Assembly: GCF_900103265.1 (NCBI RefSeq)
Contig: NZ_FMWX01000001.1
Location: 811,753 to 875,752, forward strand
Direction: 5' to 3'
From: Sphingomonas sp. NFR15
GTDB lineage: Bacteria > Pseudomonadota > Alphaproteobacteria > Sphingomonadales > Sphingomonadaceae
DNA: 64,000 nucleotides
The translations under genes and the position numbers were made by a program. Below the pieces are notes generated by a model. It saw only the letters and a list, made by a program, of their open reading frames with translations. It was not told the DNA's origin and ran no database searches. Positions 1 to 9,855 of the stretch are shown here, one piece after another (the first letter of the stretch is position 1; each line of letters opens with the position of its first letter).

Positions 1-545
1 AGCGCGTCGCCGGTGTATTTCGCCATCGTCTTCGCGACGGAAACGTAATGCGGGTGAAGCCCCGGCGAGAGGATCGCCTTGGCGCGCTTGGTGATCCGCC
101 GCGCCATGCCGATCGCTTCCCAGCACGCAGTCGAGCCGTCGTACATCGAGGCGTTGGCGACGTCGGTGCCGAGCAGCCGCGCGACCTGCGTCTGGAACTC
201 GAACATCACCTGCAACGTGCCCTGCGCGATCTCGGGCTGGTACGGCGTATAGGCGGTGAGGAACTCGCCACGCTGGATGATGTGATCGACGCTCGCCGGC
301 ACGTGATGCCGGTAGGCGCCGCAGCCGAGGAAGAACGGCACCTGCCCGGCGACCGTGTTGCGCGCGGCGAGCGCGCTCATGTGGCGTTCGACCGCCATTT
401 CGCTCGCGTGCATCGGCAGGCCGGCGATCGGACCCGAGAGGCGCGCGGCCTCGGGCACATCGACGAACAGATCGTCGATCGTGGCGGCGCCGACCACGCT
501 GAGCATCGCCTGGCGATCGGTGTCGGTGAGGGGCAGATAGCGCAT
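1..545 (-). CDS. gcvPA: Glycine dehydrogenase (decarboxylating) subunit 1, C-terminus cut by window edge
   Basis: First 181 codons of the alpha subunit of the split P-protein of the glycine cleavage system, a cytosolic PLP enzyme that decarboxylates glycine and passes the aminomethyl group to lipoylated GcvH. It begins [15 protein letters not shown] and contains the family stretches [12 protein letters not shown] and [16 protein letters not shown]. The frame is open to base 1, so the gene continues outside the window. It follows gcvT and gcvH on the same strand; a palindromic repeat fills the 121-nt gap after gcvH. The split alpha/beta form implies that gcvPB lies further left (inference). 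Confidence 0.93.
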   Translation of the reverse strand, partial: MRYLPLTDTDRQAMLSVVGAATIDDLFVDVPEAARLSGPIAGLPMHASEMAVERHMSALAARNTVAGQVPFFLGCGAYRHHVPASVDHIIQRGEFLTAYTPYQPEIAQGTLQVMFEFQTQVARLLGTDVANASMYDGSTACWEAIGMARRITKRAKAILSPGLHPHYVSVAKTMAKYTGDA

Positions 546-552
546 TCGAATC

Positions 553-660
553 TCCTCCCCTCCCGCTTGCGGGAGGGGCTGGGGGAGGGCTTGTCCGCAA
601 ACAATCGGCCGGAGGGGTGGACAGGCCCTCCCCCGACCCCTCCCGCAAGCGGGAGGGGAG
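553..660. repeat. GC-rich paired palindromic repeat
   Basis: Two copies of a CCCCTCCCGC-TTGC-GGGAGGGG palindrome face each other across about 60 nt and fill the gcvH-gcvPA gap. A very similar pair lies between suhB and efp (29947-30050). As RNA each could form a strong hairpin inside the gcv message. No open frame is supported here. Confidence 0.75.
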
Positions 661-666
661 AAAGGT

Positions 667-1038
667 TTACTGCTTCGCCACGAAGTCGGCGTAGGCCGCT
701 TCGTCCATCAGGCTCGACAGTTCCGAAGGATCGGAGAGCGTCAGCTTGAAGAACCAGCCCTGCCCTTCGGCATCCTCGTTGACGAGCGCGGGATTGTCGG
801 CGAGCGCGGGGTTGCCCTCGGTCACCGTGCCGGAGACCGGCGCGTACACGTCCGACGCGGCCTTGACGCTTTCGACCACGGCGGCGTCGCCGCCCTTGGT
901 CAGCGCCTTGCCCGCCTCGGGCACCTCGACGAACACGATGTCGCCGAGCTGGCCCTGCGCGAATTCGGTGATGCCGACCGTGCCGGTATCGCCCTCGACA
1001 TCGACCCACTCATGATCTTCGGTGAAATAGCGGCTCAT
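667..1038 (-). CDS. gcvH: Glycine cleavage system H protein
   Basis: The 123-aa lipoyl carrier that shuttles the aminomethyl group between the P, T and L proteins. It has the family length, the N-terminal YFTEDHEWV motif, and the lipoylation lysine in [12 protein letters not shown] (Lys59). It starts 15 nt after the gcvT stop, so the two are surely co-transcribed, and it shares the upstream glycine riboswitch. Nothing unusual; the fold and modified lysine are intact. Confidence 0.97.
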   Translation of the reverse strand: MSRYFTEDHEWVDVEGDTGTVGITEFAQGQLGDIVFVEVPEAGKALTKGGDAAVVESVKAASDVYAPVSGTVTEGNPALADNPALVNEDAEGQGWFFKLTLSDPSELSSLMDEAAYADFVAKQ

Positions 1039-1053
1039 GGCACGGGCCTCCTG

Positions 1054-2238
1054 TTAGCGGACGTAGCGGTGGGGAACGAAGGGCATCGCGGTGACGGTCG
1101 CGTGATGGACCTTGCCGCGCTGCGAAAGCTGGATGCGGGTGCCGGCGGCGGCGAGCGCGGCGGGCACATAGGCCATTGCGATCGGCGCACCGAGGCTCGG
1201 CGCGAAGCCGCCCGAGGTGACGCGGCCGTGCTCGCCGCCATCGGCGCCGAGCACGGCCGCGCCCTCGCGCACCGGCTGGCGACCCTCGACCAGCAGGCCG
1301 ACGCGCTTCACCGCCGGGCCGTTCTCGCGCTCGGCGAGGATGCGCTCGGCACCGGGGAAATCGGCGGCTTCCCGGCGGCGCTTGGACAGCGCGAAGCCGA
1401 GATCGGCGACCACCGGCGTGATCGTCTCGTCGAGATCATGGCCGTAGAGCGGCAGCCCCGCCTCCAGCCGGAGCGAATCGCGCGCGCCGAGACCGATCGG
1501 CTTGACCTCGGGCTGTTCGCACAGCGCATCCGCGAGCGCCTCGGCATGCTCGCCATCGACCGAAATCTCGAAACCATCCTCGCCGGTATAGCCCGAGCGC
1601 GCGATCCACAGCGGCTTGCCGTCCCATTCGAACGCCGCCGCCGTCATGAAGACGAGATCGCGCACGCCCGACACCAGCCGCGCGAGCGCATCGACCGCCT
1701 TCGGCCCCTGCAGGGCGAGCAGCGCCTGATCCTCCATATGGTTGATGAGCACGTCCTCGGGCAGTTGATCGAGGAAATAGGCGATATCGTCGAACTTGGT
1801 CGCGCCGTTGACGACCATGTAGAGGCCGCGCACGTCGAACGGATTCTCGTCGGGCAGGCGCGTGACCATGAGATCGTCGAGAATGCCGCCGTCTTCGGCG
1901 AGCAGCAGCGAATAGCGCTGGCGGCCCTGCTTCAACCCGGCGATGTCGCCCGGCAGAACCGATTCGAGCGCGCCGTCGAGATCGGCTCCCGCTTCGGCGG
2001 GTTCCTCGATGCGGAACAGGAGCTGGCCCATGTGGCTGACATCGAACAGCCCCGCCGACTCGCGCACCCACAGATGCTCGGGCATCACGCCTTCATACTG
2101 GACGGGCATGTGATAGCCGGCGAACTCGACCATGCGGCCGCCGCGCGCGCGGTGCCACGCATCGAGCGGCAGCGGCAGGATGGCGGGTTCGCCACCGTCG
2201 TCCGGGCCGGTATCGTCGATCAAATCCGCTTCGCTCAT
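1054..2238 (-). CDS. gcvT: Aminomethyltransferase (glycine cleavage T protein)
   Basis: 394-aa T protein; transfers the methylene group from GcvH-bound aminomethyl-lipoate to tetrahydrofolate, releasing ammonia. Family signatures include MVEFAGYHMPVQYEG, SAGLFDVSHMGQ and ARSGYTGEDGFEI. The open frame runs upstream to 2316, but that part enters the riboswitch. I chose ATG 2238 because GGAGACCGGG sits just before it; ATG 2250 is an alternative. First gene of the gcvT-gcvH-gcvPA operon, about 65 nt behind a tandem glycine aptamer, so expression should depend on glycine. Confidence 0.95.
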   Translation of the reverse strand: MSEADLIDDTGPDDGGEPAILPLPLDAWHRARGGRMVEFAGYHMPVQYEGVMPEHLWVRESAGLFDVSHMGQLLFRIEEPAEAGADLDGALESVLPGDIAGLKQGRQRYSLLLAEDGGILDDLMVTRLPDENPFDVRGLYMVVNGATKFDDIAYFLDQLPEDVLINHMEDQALLALQGPKAVDALARLVSGVRDLVFMTAAAFEWDGKPLWIARSGYTGEDGFEISVDGEHAEALADALCEQPEVKPIGLGARDSLRLEAGLPLYGHDLDETITPVVADLGFALSKRRREAADFPGAERILAERENGPAVKRVGLLVEGRQPVREGAAVLGADGGEHGRVTSGGFAPSLGAPIAMAYVPAALAAAGTRIQLSQRGKVHHATVTAMPFVPHRYVR

Positions 2239-2303
2239 CCCGGTCTCCATGCGTAGGTCTGACGGCGAACATGGCGCGCACGCATGCCCGCCACGATTCA
2301 CCG

Positions 2304-2490
2304 CCCCCTCTGTCACGGAACCTGAGAGCTTTCACCAACCGCACGACCGGATGGTTTACCCCTTCGGTGGGCCGCGCGAAACGCGCTGGGCCGCTTTCCA
2401 GAGTGTCGATTCGGCCGGCACGGTCCGCTTTGCCTGAGAGATTCCGGGGCGGTTGCTCCTTCGGCGGCGGGTCGCCCCGCACTCTCCCGT
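2304..2490 (-). promoter_or_regulatory. Tandem glycine riboswitch upstream of gcvT
   Basis: On the minus strand two glycine aptamers lie head to tail. The first has GGGAGAG, CGCCGAAGGAGCAA, then TCTCTCAGGCAAA and GGACCGTG, ending in GACACTCTGGA. The second has CACCGAAGGGGTAAACC followed by GCTCTCAGGTTCCGTGACAGAG. These are the conserved glycine-riboswitch cores. The position directly before the glycine-cleavage operon fits the usual role of turning the operon on when glycine is abundant. Confidence 0.93.
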
Positions 2491-2841
2491 GCCTGCCCAT
2501 GCCGGTCACCCGGCATCGACCGCGCCGGTGTGGCGCGGCGCGGCAACGGTGTCAATCGGCGTTGGCGCGGGTGGTGTGAAATTGCCGACGCCGTTGCGTT
2601 CCCACCCAAGCCGTTCGTGTCGAGCGACGTCGAGACACACACGCGGCGCTCCGGGCGCGTCCCTCGACTTCGCTCGGGGCGGACGGTGTGGGAGTGGCCC
2701 TTGCCGACGCATGGACGGTTCGGGGCGGGAGTGACGCCTGCCGCCCCGTGATCGATTCCGCCCGGTACCTCGACTTCGCTCGGGGCGGACGGGTTTTGGT
2801 GAGGTCCGATCCCTCACCTTAGCCCCGATCCCGGCCCCATG
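2491..2841. other. Intergenic region with GTCGAG/CTCGAC palindromic repeats
   Basis: About 350 nt without a supported gene. It holds a full copy of the dispersed repeat (2611-2686: CCGTTCGTGTCGAGCGACG ... CCTCGACTTCGCTCGG) and a half copy (2767-2792). The gcv promoter should lie at its left end, just upstream of the riboswitch, but I see no confident -35/-10. Short frames crossing it are repeat-derived. Confidence 0.7.
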
Positions 2842-3486
2842 TTACCGGGTCGCGTTATACTTGAGCTGGTCGTCGGTGAGCTGGAAGCCGACCAGCGCCT
2901 CGAAGGTGGCGCGGGCGACGGCCTGGCGGATCTCCGGGCGGGTCAGCGGGTCGGTGGCGGCGTCCTGATCGCCGGCCTTGCGCTTCTCGGTCAGCTTGGC
3001 GCGGACCTCCTTGGGCAGGGTCGCCGCCGAACGATCGACGCTGGCGCCGCCGGTTCCGGTCGCGCTCGCGCGCAGGCTGCCGGCATCGAAGTGGAGCGTG
3101 ACATGGCCGATGCGCTTGGCGACGACGGCGGTGCCGCCCTGCATCACCACCACGAAGAACGGCAGCGTCACGTCGCGCGCGCCCTCCGCACTGGCGCGGC
3201 GCGCGCGCACCTCGAAGGTGACGGTGGTGGCGATATCGTCGCTCTGGTCGTTGCAGGTCGAGCGGACGTTGGTGAGCGTCGCCGTGACGTCGATCGCCTT
3301 GGCGTCGCGGCTCTGCGGCGGGTTGAAGAGCGTGATGTCGCCCGTCGCCGCCGGGACGCCTACCGTGGGGCAGGCCGAGCGGATCGCGGAGATGCCGCCG
3401 GTCTCGTCGAACTCGCCGACCGAGGAGCACCCCGCGAGCAGCGTCAGGAGGGCGGAAGCGGCGAATTTGCGGCCTGTCAGGAACAT
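2842..3486 (-). CDS. Conserved lipoprotein of unknown function
   Basis: 214-aa protein with a type II signal peptide: MFLTGRKF, a hydrophobic stretch, then the lipobox LLAGC. The mature part is rich in beta-prone segments (DITLFNPP, VTATLTNVRS, ATTVTFEVRAR, TLPFFVVVMQGG) and ends without further membrane segments, so it is probably a periplasmic, membrane-anchored protein. ATG 3486 has AAGG six bases upstream; the GTG at 3501 has no Shine-Dalgarno. Divergent from ispH. I do not recognise a named family or function. Confidence 0.75.
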   Translation of the reverse strand: MFLTGRKFAASALLTLLAGCSSVGEFDETGGISAIRSACPTVGVPAATGDITLFNPPQSRDAKAIDVTATLTNVRSTCNDQSDDIATTVTFEVRARRASAEGARDVTLPFFVVVMQGGTAVVAKRIGHVTLHFDAGSLRASATGTGGASVDRSAATLPKEVRAKLTEKRKAGDQDAATDPLTRPEIRQAVARATFEALVGFQLTDDQLKYNATR

Positions 3487-3600
3487 ACGCACCTTAGTCA
3501 CGAAGGAAGGGGCCGCGGCTTGTGATCGCCCGGCCCCGATGGCATGGCACCATAGGAAGCGGCTTCCGCCCGTGCAAGCAATCGCGTAGAAGGTTCGCTA

Positions 3601-4572
3601 ATGACCCCCTCACCCTTCCAAGCGCCCGGCAAGCCCCGGCTCGAACTCGTCATCGCCGCCCCGCGTGGTTTCTGCGCGGGTGTCGACCGTGCCATCCAGA
3701 TCGTCGAGCTCGCGATCGAGAAGCATGGCGCGCCGGTCTATGTCCGCCACGAGATCGTCCACAACAAGCATGTCGTCGATGCGCTGAAGGCCAAGGGCGC
3801 GGTGTTCGTCGAGGAGCTCGACGAGGTGCCCGATGCGGCGCCGGTGGTGTTCTCGGCGCACGGCGTGCCCAAATCGGTGCCGGTGGAGGCGACCGTGCGG
3901 GGGCTGTCGTGGCTCGACGCGACCTGCCCGCTGGTGTCCAAGGTCCACCGTCAGGCCGAGCGGCATGTCGCCAACGGCCGCCACATCGTCTTCATCGGCC
4001 ATGCCGGCCACCCCGAGGTGATCGGTACGCTCGGCCAGGTGCCCGAGGGGGCGATGTCGCTGCTCGAGACCTGCGCGGACGTGGCGGCGTTCGAACCCGC
4101 CGACCCCGACAATCTCGCCTTCCTCACGCAGACGACGCTGTCGGTCGACGACACGGCCGAGATCGTCGCGGCGCTGAAGGCGAAGTTCCCGAACATCCAG
4201 GGGCCGCGCGGCGAGGACATCTGCTACGCCACGTCGAACCGGCAGGAAGCGGTCAAGGCGATCGCGCAGGATTGCGACGCGATGCTGGTGATCGGCGCGC
4301 ACAATTCCTCCAACTCGGTGCGGCTGGTCGAGGTCTCGCGGCGCGAAGGCACGCCGGCGCAACTGATCCCATGCGCGGACGAACTCGACTTCGCGTTCCT
4401 CGACGGGGTGAAGACGCTCGGGATCAGCGCGGGCGCGTCGGCGCCCGAGATACTGGTGCGCGATCTCGTCGCCAAGCTGGCCGAGCGGTTCGACATCGTC
4501 GAACGCGAGGTCGAGACGACGCGCGAGACGATCGCCTTCAAGCTGCCGCGCGGCCTCGAAGCCGTCGCGTGA
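3601..4572 (+). CDS. ispH: 4-hydroxy-3-methylbut-2-enyl diphosphate reductase
   Basis: 323-aa IspH (LytB), the last enzyme of the MEP isoprenoid pathway, reducing HMBPP to IPP and DMAPP with a [4Fe-4S] cluster. The three cluster cysteines are present: Cys25 in [11 protein letters not shown], Cys109 in [11 protein letters not shown] and Cys208 in [24 protein letters not shown] and VFSAHGVP are also typical. thrB follows after 29 nt on the same strand, so the two may share a message. Length and motifs are complete. Confidence 0.97.
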   Translation: MTPSPFQAPGKPRLELVIAAPRGFCAGVDRAIQIVELAIEKHGAPVYVRHEIVHNKHVVDALKAKGAVFVEELDEVPDAAPVVFSAHGVPKSVPVEATVRGLSWLDATCPLVSKVHRQAERHVANGRHIVFIGHAGHPEVIGTLGQVPEGAMSLLETCADVAAFEPADPDNLAFLTQTTLSVDDTAEIVAALKAKFPNIQGPRGEDICYATSNRQEAVKAIAQDCDAMLVIGAHNSSNSVRLVEVSRREGTPAQLIPCADELDFAFLDGVKTLGISAGASAPEILVRDLVAKLAERFDIVEREVETTRETIAFKLPRGLEAVA

Positions 4573-4601
4573 CGCGCCTTAGCACACACCGGTAATTTCC
4601 C

Positions 4602-5561
4602 ATGGCCGTCTATACACAGGTGTCAGCCGAGGCGCTGGCCGCTTTCCTGTCGCGCTATGATTGCGGCGCGCTGATCTCCGCCAAGGGCATCGCCGAGGGG
4701 GTGGAGAACACCAACTACCTCGTCGATACCACCAGCGGGCGCTTCATCCTGACGCTCTACGAGAAGCGCGTCGCGGCGGACGATTTGCCGTTCTTCATGG
4801 CGCTGCTCGATCATCTCGCCGCGAAGGGGCTGAACGTGCCGCCAGCGATCAAGGATCGTTCCGGGCGCGAGATACAAGAGCTCGCGGGGCGGCCCGCGTG
4901 CCTCATCAAATTCCTGTCGGGCGTGTCGGTGTCACATCCCACGCCGGCGCAGGCCGAGGCGGCGGGCCGGGCGATGGCTGAGATGCACGTCGCAGTGGGG
5001 GATTTCACCGGCACGCGCGACAATTCGATGGGCGTGGCGAGCTGGCGCCCGCTGTTCGAGCGGTGCGGGCGCAGTCTCGATGAAATCGCGCCGGGGCTGT
5101 ACGACGATCTCGGCCGCGCGCTCGACGTGGTCACCGCCGCCTGGCCCGATGCGGGGTTCGACCGGATCGCGATCCACGCCGACCTGTTCCCCGACAACGT
5201 GCTGATGCTCGGCGATACGGTCTCCGGGCTGATCGACTTCTATTTCGCCTGCACCGATCTCCGTCTCTACGATCTCGCGATCATGCACACCGCATGGAGC
5301 TTCGATGCGAGCGGCGAGACGTATCACGCCGCGACCGGCGAGGCGCTGATTCGCGGGTATGAGAGCCGCTTCGCGCTCCAGCCGCTCGAGCGCGCCGCGT
5401 TCGACACGCTGGCGAGCGGCGCGTGCATCCGCTTCGCGCTGTCGCGGGCGTGGGACTGGCTCAACACGCCGGCCGACGCGCTCGTCACGCGCAAGGATCC
5501 GCTCGCCTATCTGCGCCGGCTCGCCCATTATGACCCCTCGCTGGTGACACACGTACGATGA
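4602..5561 (+). CDS. thrB: Homoserine kinase (APH-fold, type II)
   Basis: 319-aa kinase of the aminoglycoside-phosphotransferase fold that phosphorylates homoserine in threonine synthesis. Features include [16 protein letters not shown], the [11 protein letters not shown] nucleotide-binding loop, the catalytic [11 protein letters not shown] (His192-Ala-Asp194) and metal-binding [10 protein letters not shown]. This is the form typical of alpha- and gammaproteobacteria that lack the GHMP-type ThrB. Its stop overlaps the rnhA start by 4 nt (ATGA), giving an ispH-thrB-rnhA order that recurs in related bacteria. Confidence 0.93.
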   Translation: MAVYTQVSAEALAAFLSRYDCGALISAKGIAEGVENTNYLVDTTSGRFILTLYEKRVAADDLPFFMALLDHLAAKGLNVPPAIKDRSGREIQELAGRPACLIKFLSGVSVSHPTPAQAEAAGRAMAEMHVAVGDFTGTRDNSMGVASWRPLFERCGRSLDEIAPGLYDDLGRALDVVTAAWPDAGFDRIAIHADLFPDNVLMLGDTVSGLIDFYFACTDLRLYDLAIMHTAWSFDASGETYHAATGEALIRGYESRFALQPLERAAFDTLASGACIRFALSRAWDWLNTPADALVTRKDPLAYLRRLAHYDPSLVTHVR

Positions 5562-6010
5562 GCGAACTCGACAAGGTTGAAATCTTCACCGACGGCGCGT
5601 GCAAGGGCAATCCCGGCCCCGGCGGCTGGGGCGTGGTGCTGCGCATGGGCGCGGCCGAGAAGGAGCTTTCGGGCGGCGCGCCGCTCACCACCAACAACCG
5701 CATGGAGATGACCGCCGCGATCGAGGGCCTCAAGGCGCTCACCCGGCCGTGTCAGGTCGTGCTGTCGACCGATAGCCGCTATGTGATGGATGGCCTGACC
5801 AAGTGGATCAAGGGCTGGCAGAGGAACGGCTGGAAGACGGCCGACAAGAAGCCGGTCAAGAACGCCGAACTCTGGCAGGATCTGCTCGCCGCCGCCAAGC
5901 CGCACCGGATCGAGTGGAAATGGGTGAAGGGCCACGCCGGCCACCCCGAGAACGAACGCGCCGACCGGCTGGCGAGCGACGCGGCGGTGGCGGCGGGGCG
6001 GCGGGGGTAA
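5558..6010 (+). CDS. rnhA: Ribonuclease HI
   Basis: 150-aa RNase H1 that removes RNA from RNA/DNA hybrids (R-loops, primers). The catalytic acids are in place: Asp12 ([17 protein letters not shown]), Glu50 (NNRMEMTA), Asp72 (STDSRYV) and Asp136 (ENERADRLA), with the conserved [13 protein letters not shown] loop. It overlaps the thrB stop by 4 nt, which suggests translational coupling. A dispersed palindromic repeat follows and may end the transcript. Confidence 0.96.
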   Translation: MSELDKVEIFTDGACKGNPGPGGWGVVLRMGAAEKELSGGAPLTTNNRMEMTAAIEGLKALTRPCQVVLSTDSRYVMDGLTKWIKGWQRNGWKTADKKPVKNAELWQDLLAAAKPHRIEWKWVKGHAGHPENERADRLASDAAVAAGRRG

Positions 6011-6034
6011 GCCTCGACCACGACCAACCCCTCC

Positions 6035-6104
6035 CCGTTCGTGTCGAGCGTAGTCGAGACACCTGCGCTTGGTGCCATCCCTCGACTTCGCTCGGGACGA
6101 ACGG
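6035..6104. repeat. Dispersed GTCGAG/CTCGAC palindromic repeat
   Basis: Copy of the family with the left arm CCGTTCGTGTCGAGCG and the right arm CCTCGACTTCGCTCGG then GACGAACGG, about 70 nt overall, between rnhA and purL. The arms could pair as a long hairpin. Confidence 0.8.
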
Positions 6105-6206
6105 GTCGGAAGTTTATACCTGCCCACGCCGGCCATGTATCGCTCAGCACGAACGGAATGTCCGATGATGGTGACGAACCCGCCGCGTGCCGCTATGGGC
6201 ACGCGC

Positions 6207-8438
6207 ATGAGCCAGATCACCCCCGAGATCGTCGCCCAGCACGGGCTGTCCGAAGATGAATATGCGCGCGTGCTGAAGGCGCTCGGGCGGGAACCGAACC
6301 TGACCGAACTCGGCATCTTCTCGGTGATGTGGTCGGAGCATTGCAGCTACAAATCGAGCCGGATCCATCTCAAGAAGCTGCCCACCACCGGCCCGCAGGT
6401 GATCTGCGGCCCCGGCGAGAATGCCGGCGTGGTCGATATCGGCGACGGCCAGGCCGCCATCTTCAAGATGGAGTCGCACAACCATCCCTCGTACATCGAG
6501 CCGTATCAGGGCGCAGCGACCGGAGTCGGCGGCATCCTGCGCGATGTGTTCACGATGGGCGCGCGGCCGATCGCCAATCTCAACGCGCTGCGCTTCGGCT
6601 CGCCCGACCACCCCAAGACGCGCCATCTGATCGCGGGCGTGGTCCACGGCATCGGCGGCTATGGCAATTGCGTCGGCGTGCCGACGGTCGGCGGCGAGGT
6701 CAACTTCCACAAGGCGTATGACGGCAACATCCTCGTCAACGCGATGACGGTCGGCATCGCCGATACCGACAAGATCTTCTATTCCGCCGCGAGCGGGGTC
6801 GGCAATCCGATCGTCTATGTCGGATCGAAGACCGGGCGCGACGGCATCCACGGCGCGACCATGGCCTCGGCCGACTTCGGCGAGGATGCCGACGCCAAGC
6901 GCCCGACCGTGCAGGTCGGCGATCCTTTCACCGAGAAGCTGCTGATCGAGGCGTGTCTCGAACTGATGGCCTCGGATGCGATCGTCGCGATTCAGGACAT
7001 GGGGGCGGCGGGCCTCACCTCCTCCTCGGTCGAGATGGCGTCCAAGGGCGGCGTCGGCATCGAACTCAACATGAACGCGGTGCCGCAGCGCGAAACCGGC
7101 ATGACGCCCTATGAGATGATGCTGAGCGAGAGCCAGGAGCGGATGCTCATGGTGCTCAAGCCCGGCCGCGAGGATTTCGCCGAGGCGATCTTCCGCAAGT
7201 GGGAGCTGGATTTCGCGGTGATCGGCCATGTCACCGACACCGGGCGGATGGTGCTGACCTTCAACGGCGAGACCGTGTGCGACATCCCGCTCGCGCCGCT
7301 CGCCGACGAGGCGCCGCTGTACGACCGGCCTTCGGTGAGCCGCGAGGAATACAAGGCCTGGGCGGGCGTGAAGCCGCTCGACGACACGCCCACGACGACC
7401 GATCTCCGCGCCGATCTGCTCAAGCTGATGGCTTCGCCCGACATCGCTTCGCGCCGCTGGATCTGGGAGCAATATGACACGCAGGTCGGTGGCGACACCG
7501 TGCAGCGGCCGGGCGGCGACGCGGCGGTGGTGCGCGTCCACGGCACGCAGAAGGGCATCGCGATCAGCACCGATTGCACCCCGCGCTATTGCTATGCCGA
7601 TCCCTATGAGGGCGGCAAGCAGGCGATCGCCGAATGCTATCGCAATCTCTCGGCGGTCGGCGCGCTGCCGCTGGCGGTGACCAACTGCCTCAACTTCGCC
7701 AATCCGCAGCGCCCCGAGATCATGGCGCAGATCACCGGCTGTCTCGACGGCATGAGCGACGCCTGCCGCGCGCTCGACTTCCCGATCGTGAGCGGCAACG
7801 TCTCGCTGTACAACGAATCCAAGGCGACCGGCGGCGGATCGGCGATCCTGCCGACCCCGGCGATCGGCGGGATCGGGCTGCTCAAGGACTGGTCGAAATC
7901 CGCGACGATCGGCTTCAAGGGCACCGGCGACGTGATCGTGCTGATCGGCAGCCGCACCGGCCATCTCGGCCAGTCGCTGTGGCTGCGTGAGCTTCATGGC
8001 CGCGAGGACGGCACGCCACCCCCGGTCGACCTCGACGCCGAGCGCGCGGCGGGCACGTTCGTGCGCGAAGCGATCCACGCCGGCGCGCTGACGGCGGTGC
8101 ATGACGTGTCCGACGGCGGCGTCGCCGTGACGATCGCGGAAATGGCGCTGGCCGGCGGCTATGGCGCGATGCTCAACGCGCCGCTGCCGTGCGGCGTGGC
8201 GTGCGCGCTGTTCGGCGAGGACCAGGGGCTGTACGTCGCGACCGTGGCCGACCACCTGCTGATGGAGACGCTGAAGCGCGGCTATGCGGCCGGAGTGGAG
8301 ATCGAGCGGATCGGGCGGACGATCGCCGACCGGATCATCTTCGAGCTGCCCGATGACGATCATGTCGTTACGCTCGCCGAGTTGCGCACCGCGCATGAGG
8401 GTTTCTTCCCGGCGCTGATGGGCGACACGATCGCCTGA
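6207..8438 (+). CDS. purL: Phosphoribosylformylglycinamidine synthase subunit PurL (small type)
   Basis: 743-aa catalytic subunit converting FGAR to FGAM in purine synthesis, with ATP and ammonia from PurQ. It has [14 protein letters not shown], the HNHPS substrate loop in [24 protein letters not shown], and the ISDVS-like [11 protein letters not shown] near the C-terminus. The frame is open back to 6069 inside a repeat; I took ATG 6207 ([14 protein letters not shown]) because PurL proteins begin this way. ATG 6195 is possible. This short form needs PurQ and PurS, which are not in the window. Confidence 0.95.
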   Translation: MSQITPEIVAQHGLSEDEYARVLKALGREPNLTELGIFSVMWSEHCSYKSSRIHLKKLPTTGPQVICGPGENAGVVDIGDGQAAIFKMESHNHPSYIEPYQGAATGVGGILRDVFTMGARPIANLNALRFGSPDHPKTRHLIAGVVHGIGGYGNCVGVPTVGGEVNFHKAYDGNILVNAMTVGIADTDKIFYSAASGVGNPIVYVGSKTGRDGIHGATMASADFGEDADAKRPTVQVGDPFTEKLLIEACLELMASDAIVAIQDMGAAGLTSSSVEMASKGGVGIELNMNAVPQRETGMTPYEMMLSESQERMLMVLKPGREDFAEAIFRKWELDFAVIGHVTDTGRMVLTFNGETVCDIPLAPLADEAPLYDRPSVSREEYKAWAGVKPLDDTPTTTDLRADLLKLMASPDIASRRWIWEQYDTQVGGDTVQRPGGDAAVVRVHGTQKGIAISTDCTPRYCYADPYEGGKQAIAECYRNLSAVGALPLAVTNCLNFANPQRPEIMAQITGCLDGMSDACRALDFPIVSGNVSLYNESKATGGGSAILPTPAIGGIGLLKDWSKSATIGFKGTGDVIVLIGSRTGHLGQSLWLRELHGREDGTPPPVDLDAERAAGTFVREAIHAGALTAVHDVSDGGVAVTIAEMALAGGYGAMLNAPLPCGVACALFGEDQGLYVATVADHLLMETLKRGYAAGVEIERIGRTIADRIIFELPDDDHVVTLAELRTAHEGFFPALMGDTIA

Positions 8439-8561
8439 GCGTTCCGTCGCCGCTGGATGGTATCCACGGCCGACGCTGGCCGGGCGCGGGCGGGCGCGAC
8501 GTTTACCGCCGCCGCGCGCTCGCCTATCCTCGCGCCCGCATTGAACGATCAGGGCCACGGC

Positions 8562-9038
8562 ATGACACCTTATACCCAATCGGGCACGTGGCGCGGGCTG
8601 GTGCTGGCGACGGCGGTCTCGGGCACGTTGCTGCTGCTCGCAGGGTTCGCGGGCGCGATCTGGTCGGGCGGCAGCCCGCTGGCAATGCTCACCCATATCG
8701 CGAGCGGCGTGATCGGCGACGCCGCGTGGCGTGGCCCCGTCATCGGGCCGCTGCTCGGGCTGCTGGTCCATTTCGTGCTGATCGGCGTGATCGTGAATCT
8801 GTATGTGATCGCCGTTGTTCGGGTGCCCGCGCTGAGCCGGCGTTGGCGGCTCGGCGGCGTGGTGTTCGGCGCGCTCGCCTGGATGGTGCTGGCCGTGATC
8901 GCATCGCCGCGCGACTGGCCGCCGGCGTTCCTCGCTCTCACCTCCCGCGAGGCGGGCGTGCAGATTCTGCTCCATATCTTGCTGCTCGGGCTGCCGAGCG
9001 CGGCGCTGCTCCGGCGGGCGAACGGCTGGCGCGGGTGA
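8562..9038 (+). CDS. Small integral membrane protein, function unknown
   Basis: 158-aa protein with about four hydrophobic helices (near residues 14-33, 60-82, 93-115 and 130-150), starting MTPYTQSGTW. ATG 8562 has AGGG upstream; the longer frame from 8457 is not hydrophobic and lacks a good ribosome site. It stands between purL and the bfd-bfr pair. No catalytic motif is visible; it is probably an inner-membrane protein. I do not assign a family. Confidence 0.7.
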   Translation: MTPYTQSGTWRGLVLATAVSGTLLLLAGFAGAIWSGGSPLAMLTHIASGVIGDAAWRGPVIGPLLGLLVHFVLIGVIVNLYVIAVVRVPALSRRWRLGGVVFGALAWMVLAVIASPRDWPPAFLALTSREAGVQILLHILLLGLPSAALLRRANGWRG

Positions 9039-9043
9039 TTCTT

Positions 9044-9087
9044 ATTGCGAGCGCGCCGCAATAGACTTGCGACGGATTCGCATTATC
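9044..9087 (+). promoter_or_regulatory. Candidate Fur-type iron operators upstream of bfd
   Basis: Two adjacent imperfect palindromes lie before bfd: ATTGCG-7 nt-CGCAAT at 9044-9062 and TTGCGACGGATTCGCATTATC at 9067-9087. Read on the other strand the second gives GATAATGCGAATCCGTCGC, close to the classical GATAATGAT-type Fur box. Iron control of an iron-storage pair is expected biology; that these sites are the operators is inference. Confidence 0.55.
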
Positions 9088-9118
9088 GCTACTTGAGCGC
9101 CAGCGGAGGATCCTTCGG

Positions 9119-9289
9119 ATGGTCGTGTGTATCTGTAATGCGATTCGGGAAAGTGACGTCCGGGCGGCGGCGCGCCAAGGCTGCGCGACGCCGTGCCAGG
9201 TTCATCAGGCGCTCGGCCGCCCGCCCAAGTGCGGGAAATGTGCCGCCTTCGCGCGCACCATCATCGACGAAGAACGCGCGGTCGCTTAA
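9119..9289 (+). CDS. bfd: Bacterioferritin-associated ferredoxin
   Basis: A 56-aa protein beginning [14 protein letters not shown]. The four [2Fe-2S] ligands are spaced as in Bfd: Cys4, Cys6, Cys38 and Cys41 ([10 protein letters not shown]). Bfd binds bacterioferritin and reduces its ferric core so that iron can leave. GGAGG lies about 10 nt before the ATG. bfr follows 29 nt downstream, making a bfd-bfr operon behind iron-box-like palindromes. Two further cysteines (22 and 26) lie in the middle. Confidence 0.93.
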   Translation: MVVCICNAIRESDVRAAARQGCATPCQVHQALGRPPKCGKCAAFARTIIDEERAVA

Positions 9290-9318
9290 ACAGCCCGCTT
9301 TCTGAACGGGAGCGACAT

Positions 9319-9804
9319 ATGCGCGGCGACGACAAGGTTATCGAGTTCCTCAACGAGGTGCTCAAGAACGAACTCACCGCGATCAACCAATATTGGCTGC
9401 ACTATCGGATGCTCGACCATTGGGGCGTCGGTCGCCTCGCCGAGTTCGAGCGCCACGAGTCGATCGACGAGATGAAGCACGCCGACTGGCTTTCGGAACG
9501 CATCCTGTTCCTCGACGGGCTGCCCAATTTCCAGTTGCTCGGCCGGCTGCGCATCGGTGAAACGGTCGAGGAAGTGCTCAAGGCCGATCTCGCGCTCGAA
9601 ATGGACGCGCTGCCGGTGCTGCGCGAAGCGATCGCGCATTGCGAGGCCGTCCACGACTTCATCAGCCGCGACCTGTTCAAGAAGATCCTCGCCAGCGAGG
9701 AGGACCATGTCGACACGCTGGAACGCCAGTTCGACATGATCGCGCGGATGGGGCTGGAGAATTACATCCAGTTGCAGAGCAAGCCCGCCGACGAGCAGGA
9801 GTAA
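9319..9804 (+). CDS. bfr: Bacterioferritin
   Basis: 161-aa haem ferritin that oxidises and stores iron in a 24-subunit shell. The ferroxidase ligands Glu18, Glu51 and His54 are present, and Met52 (DEMKHAD) is the haem ligand. [12 protein letters not shown] carries the second half of the site. The upstream frame reaches 9193 but overlaps bfd; ATG 9319 ([19 protein letters not shown]) has GGGAG ahead and matches the usual bacterioferritin N-terminus. Second gene of a bfd-bfr unit. Confidence 0.97.
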   Translation: MRGDDKVIEFLNEVLKNELTAINQYWLHYRMLDHWGVGRLAEFERHESIDEMKHADWLSERILFLDGLPNFQLLGRLRIGETVEEVLKADLALEMDALPVLREAIAHCEAVHDFISRDLFKKILASEEDHVDTLERQFDMIARMGLENYIQLQSKPADEQE

Positions 9805-9855
9805 GCGCGCCGGCGGCCTTCGGCGACCGCAATCAGGAACGCGCGGCGCGCCTCG

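Noticed and set aside
1012-2256. 414-codon plus-strand frame across gcvT
   Set aside because: Antisense shadow of gcvT; begins inside gcvH and carries no motif.
2506-2817. Short frames between the riboswitch and the lipoprotein gene
   Set aside because: Their sequence is only translated palindromic repeat; no start signal.
6144-8975. 943-codon open frame on the minus strand opposite purL
   Set aside because: Composition is Arg/Asp/His-rich without any family motif, and it lies exactly across purL, whose product is clear. Typical antisense shadow in GC-rich DNA.
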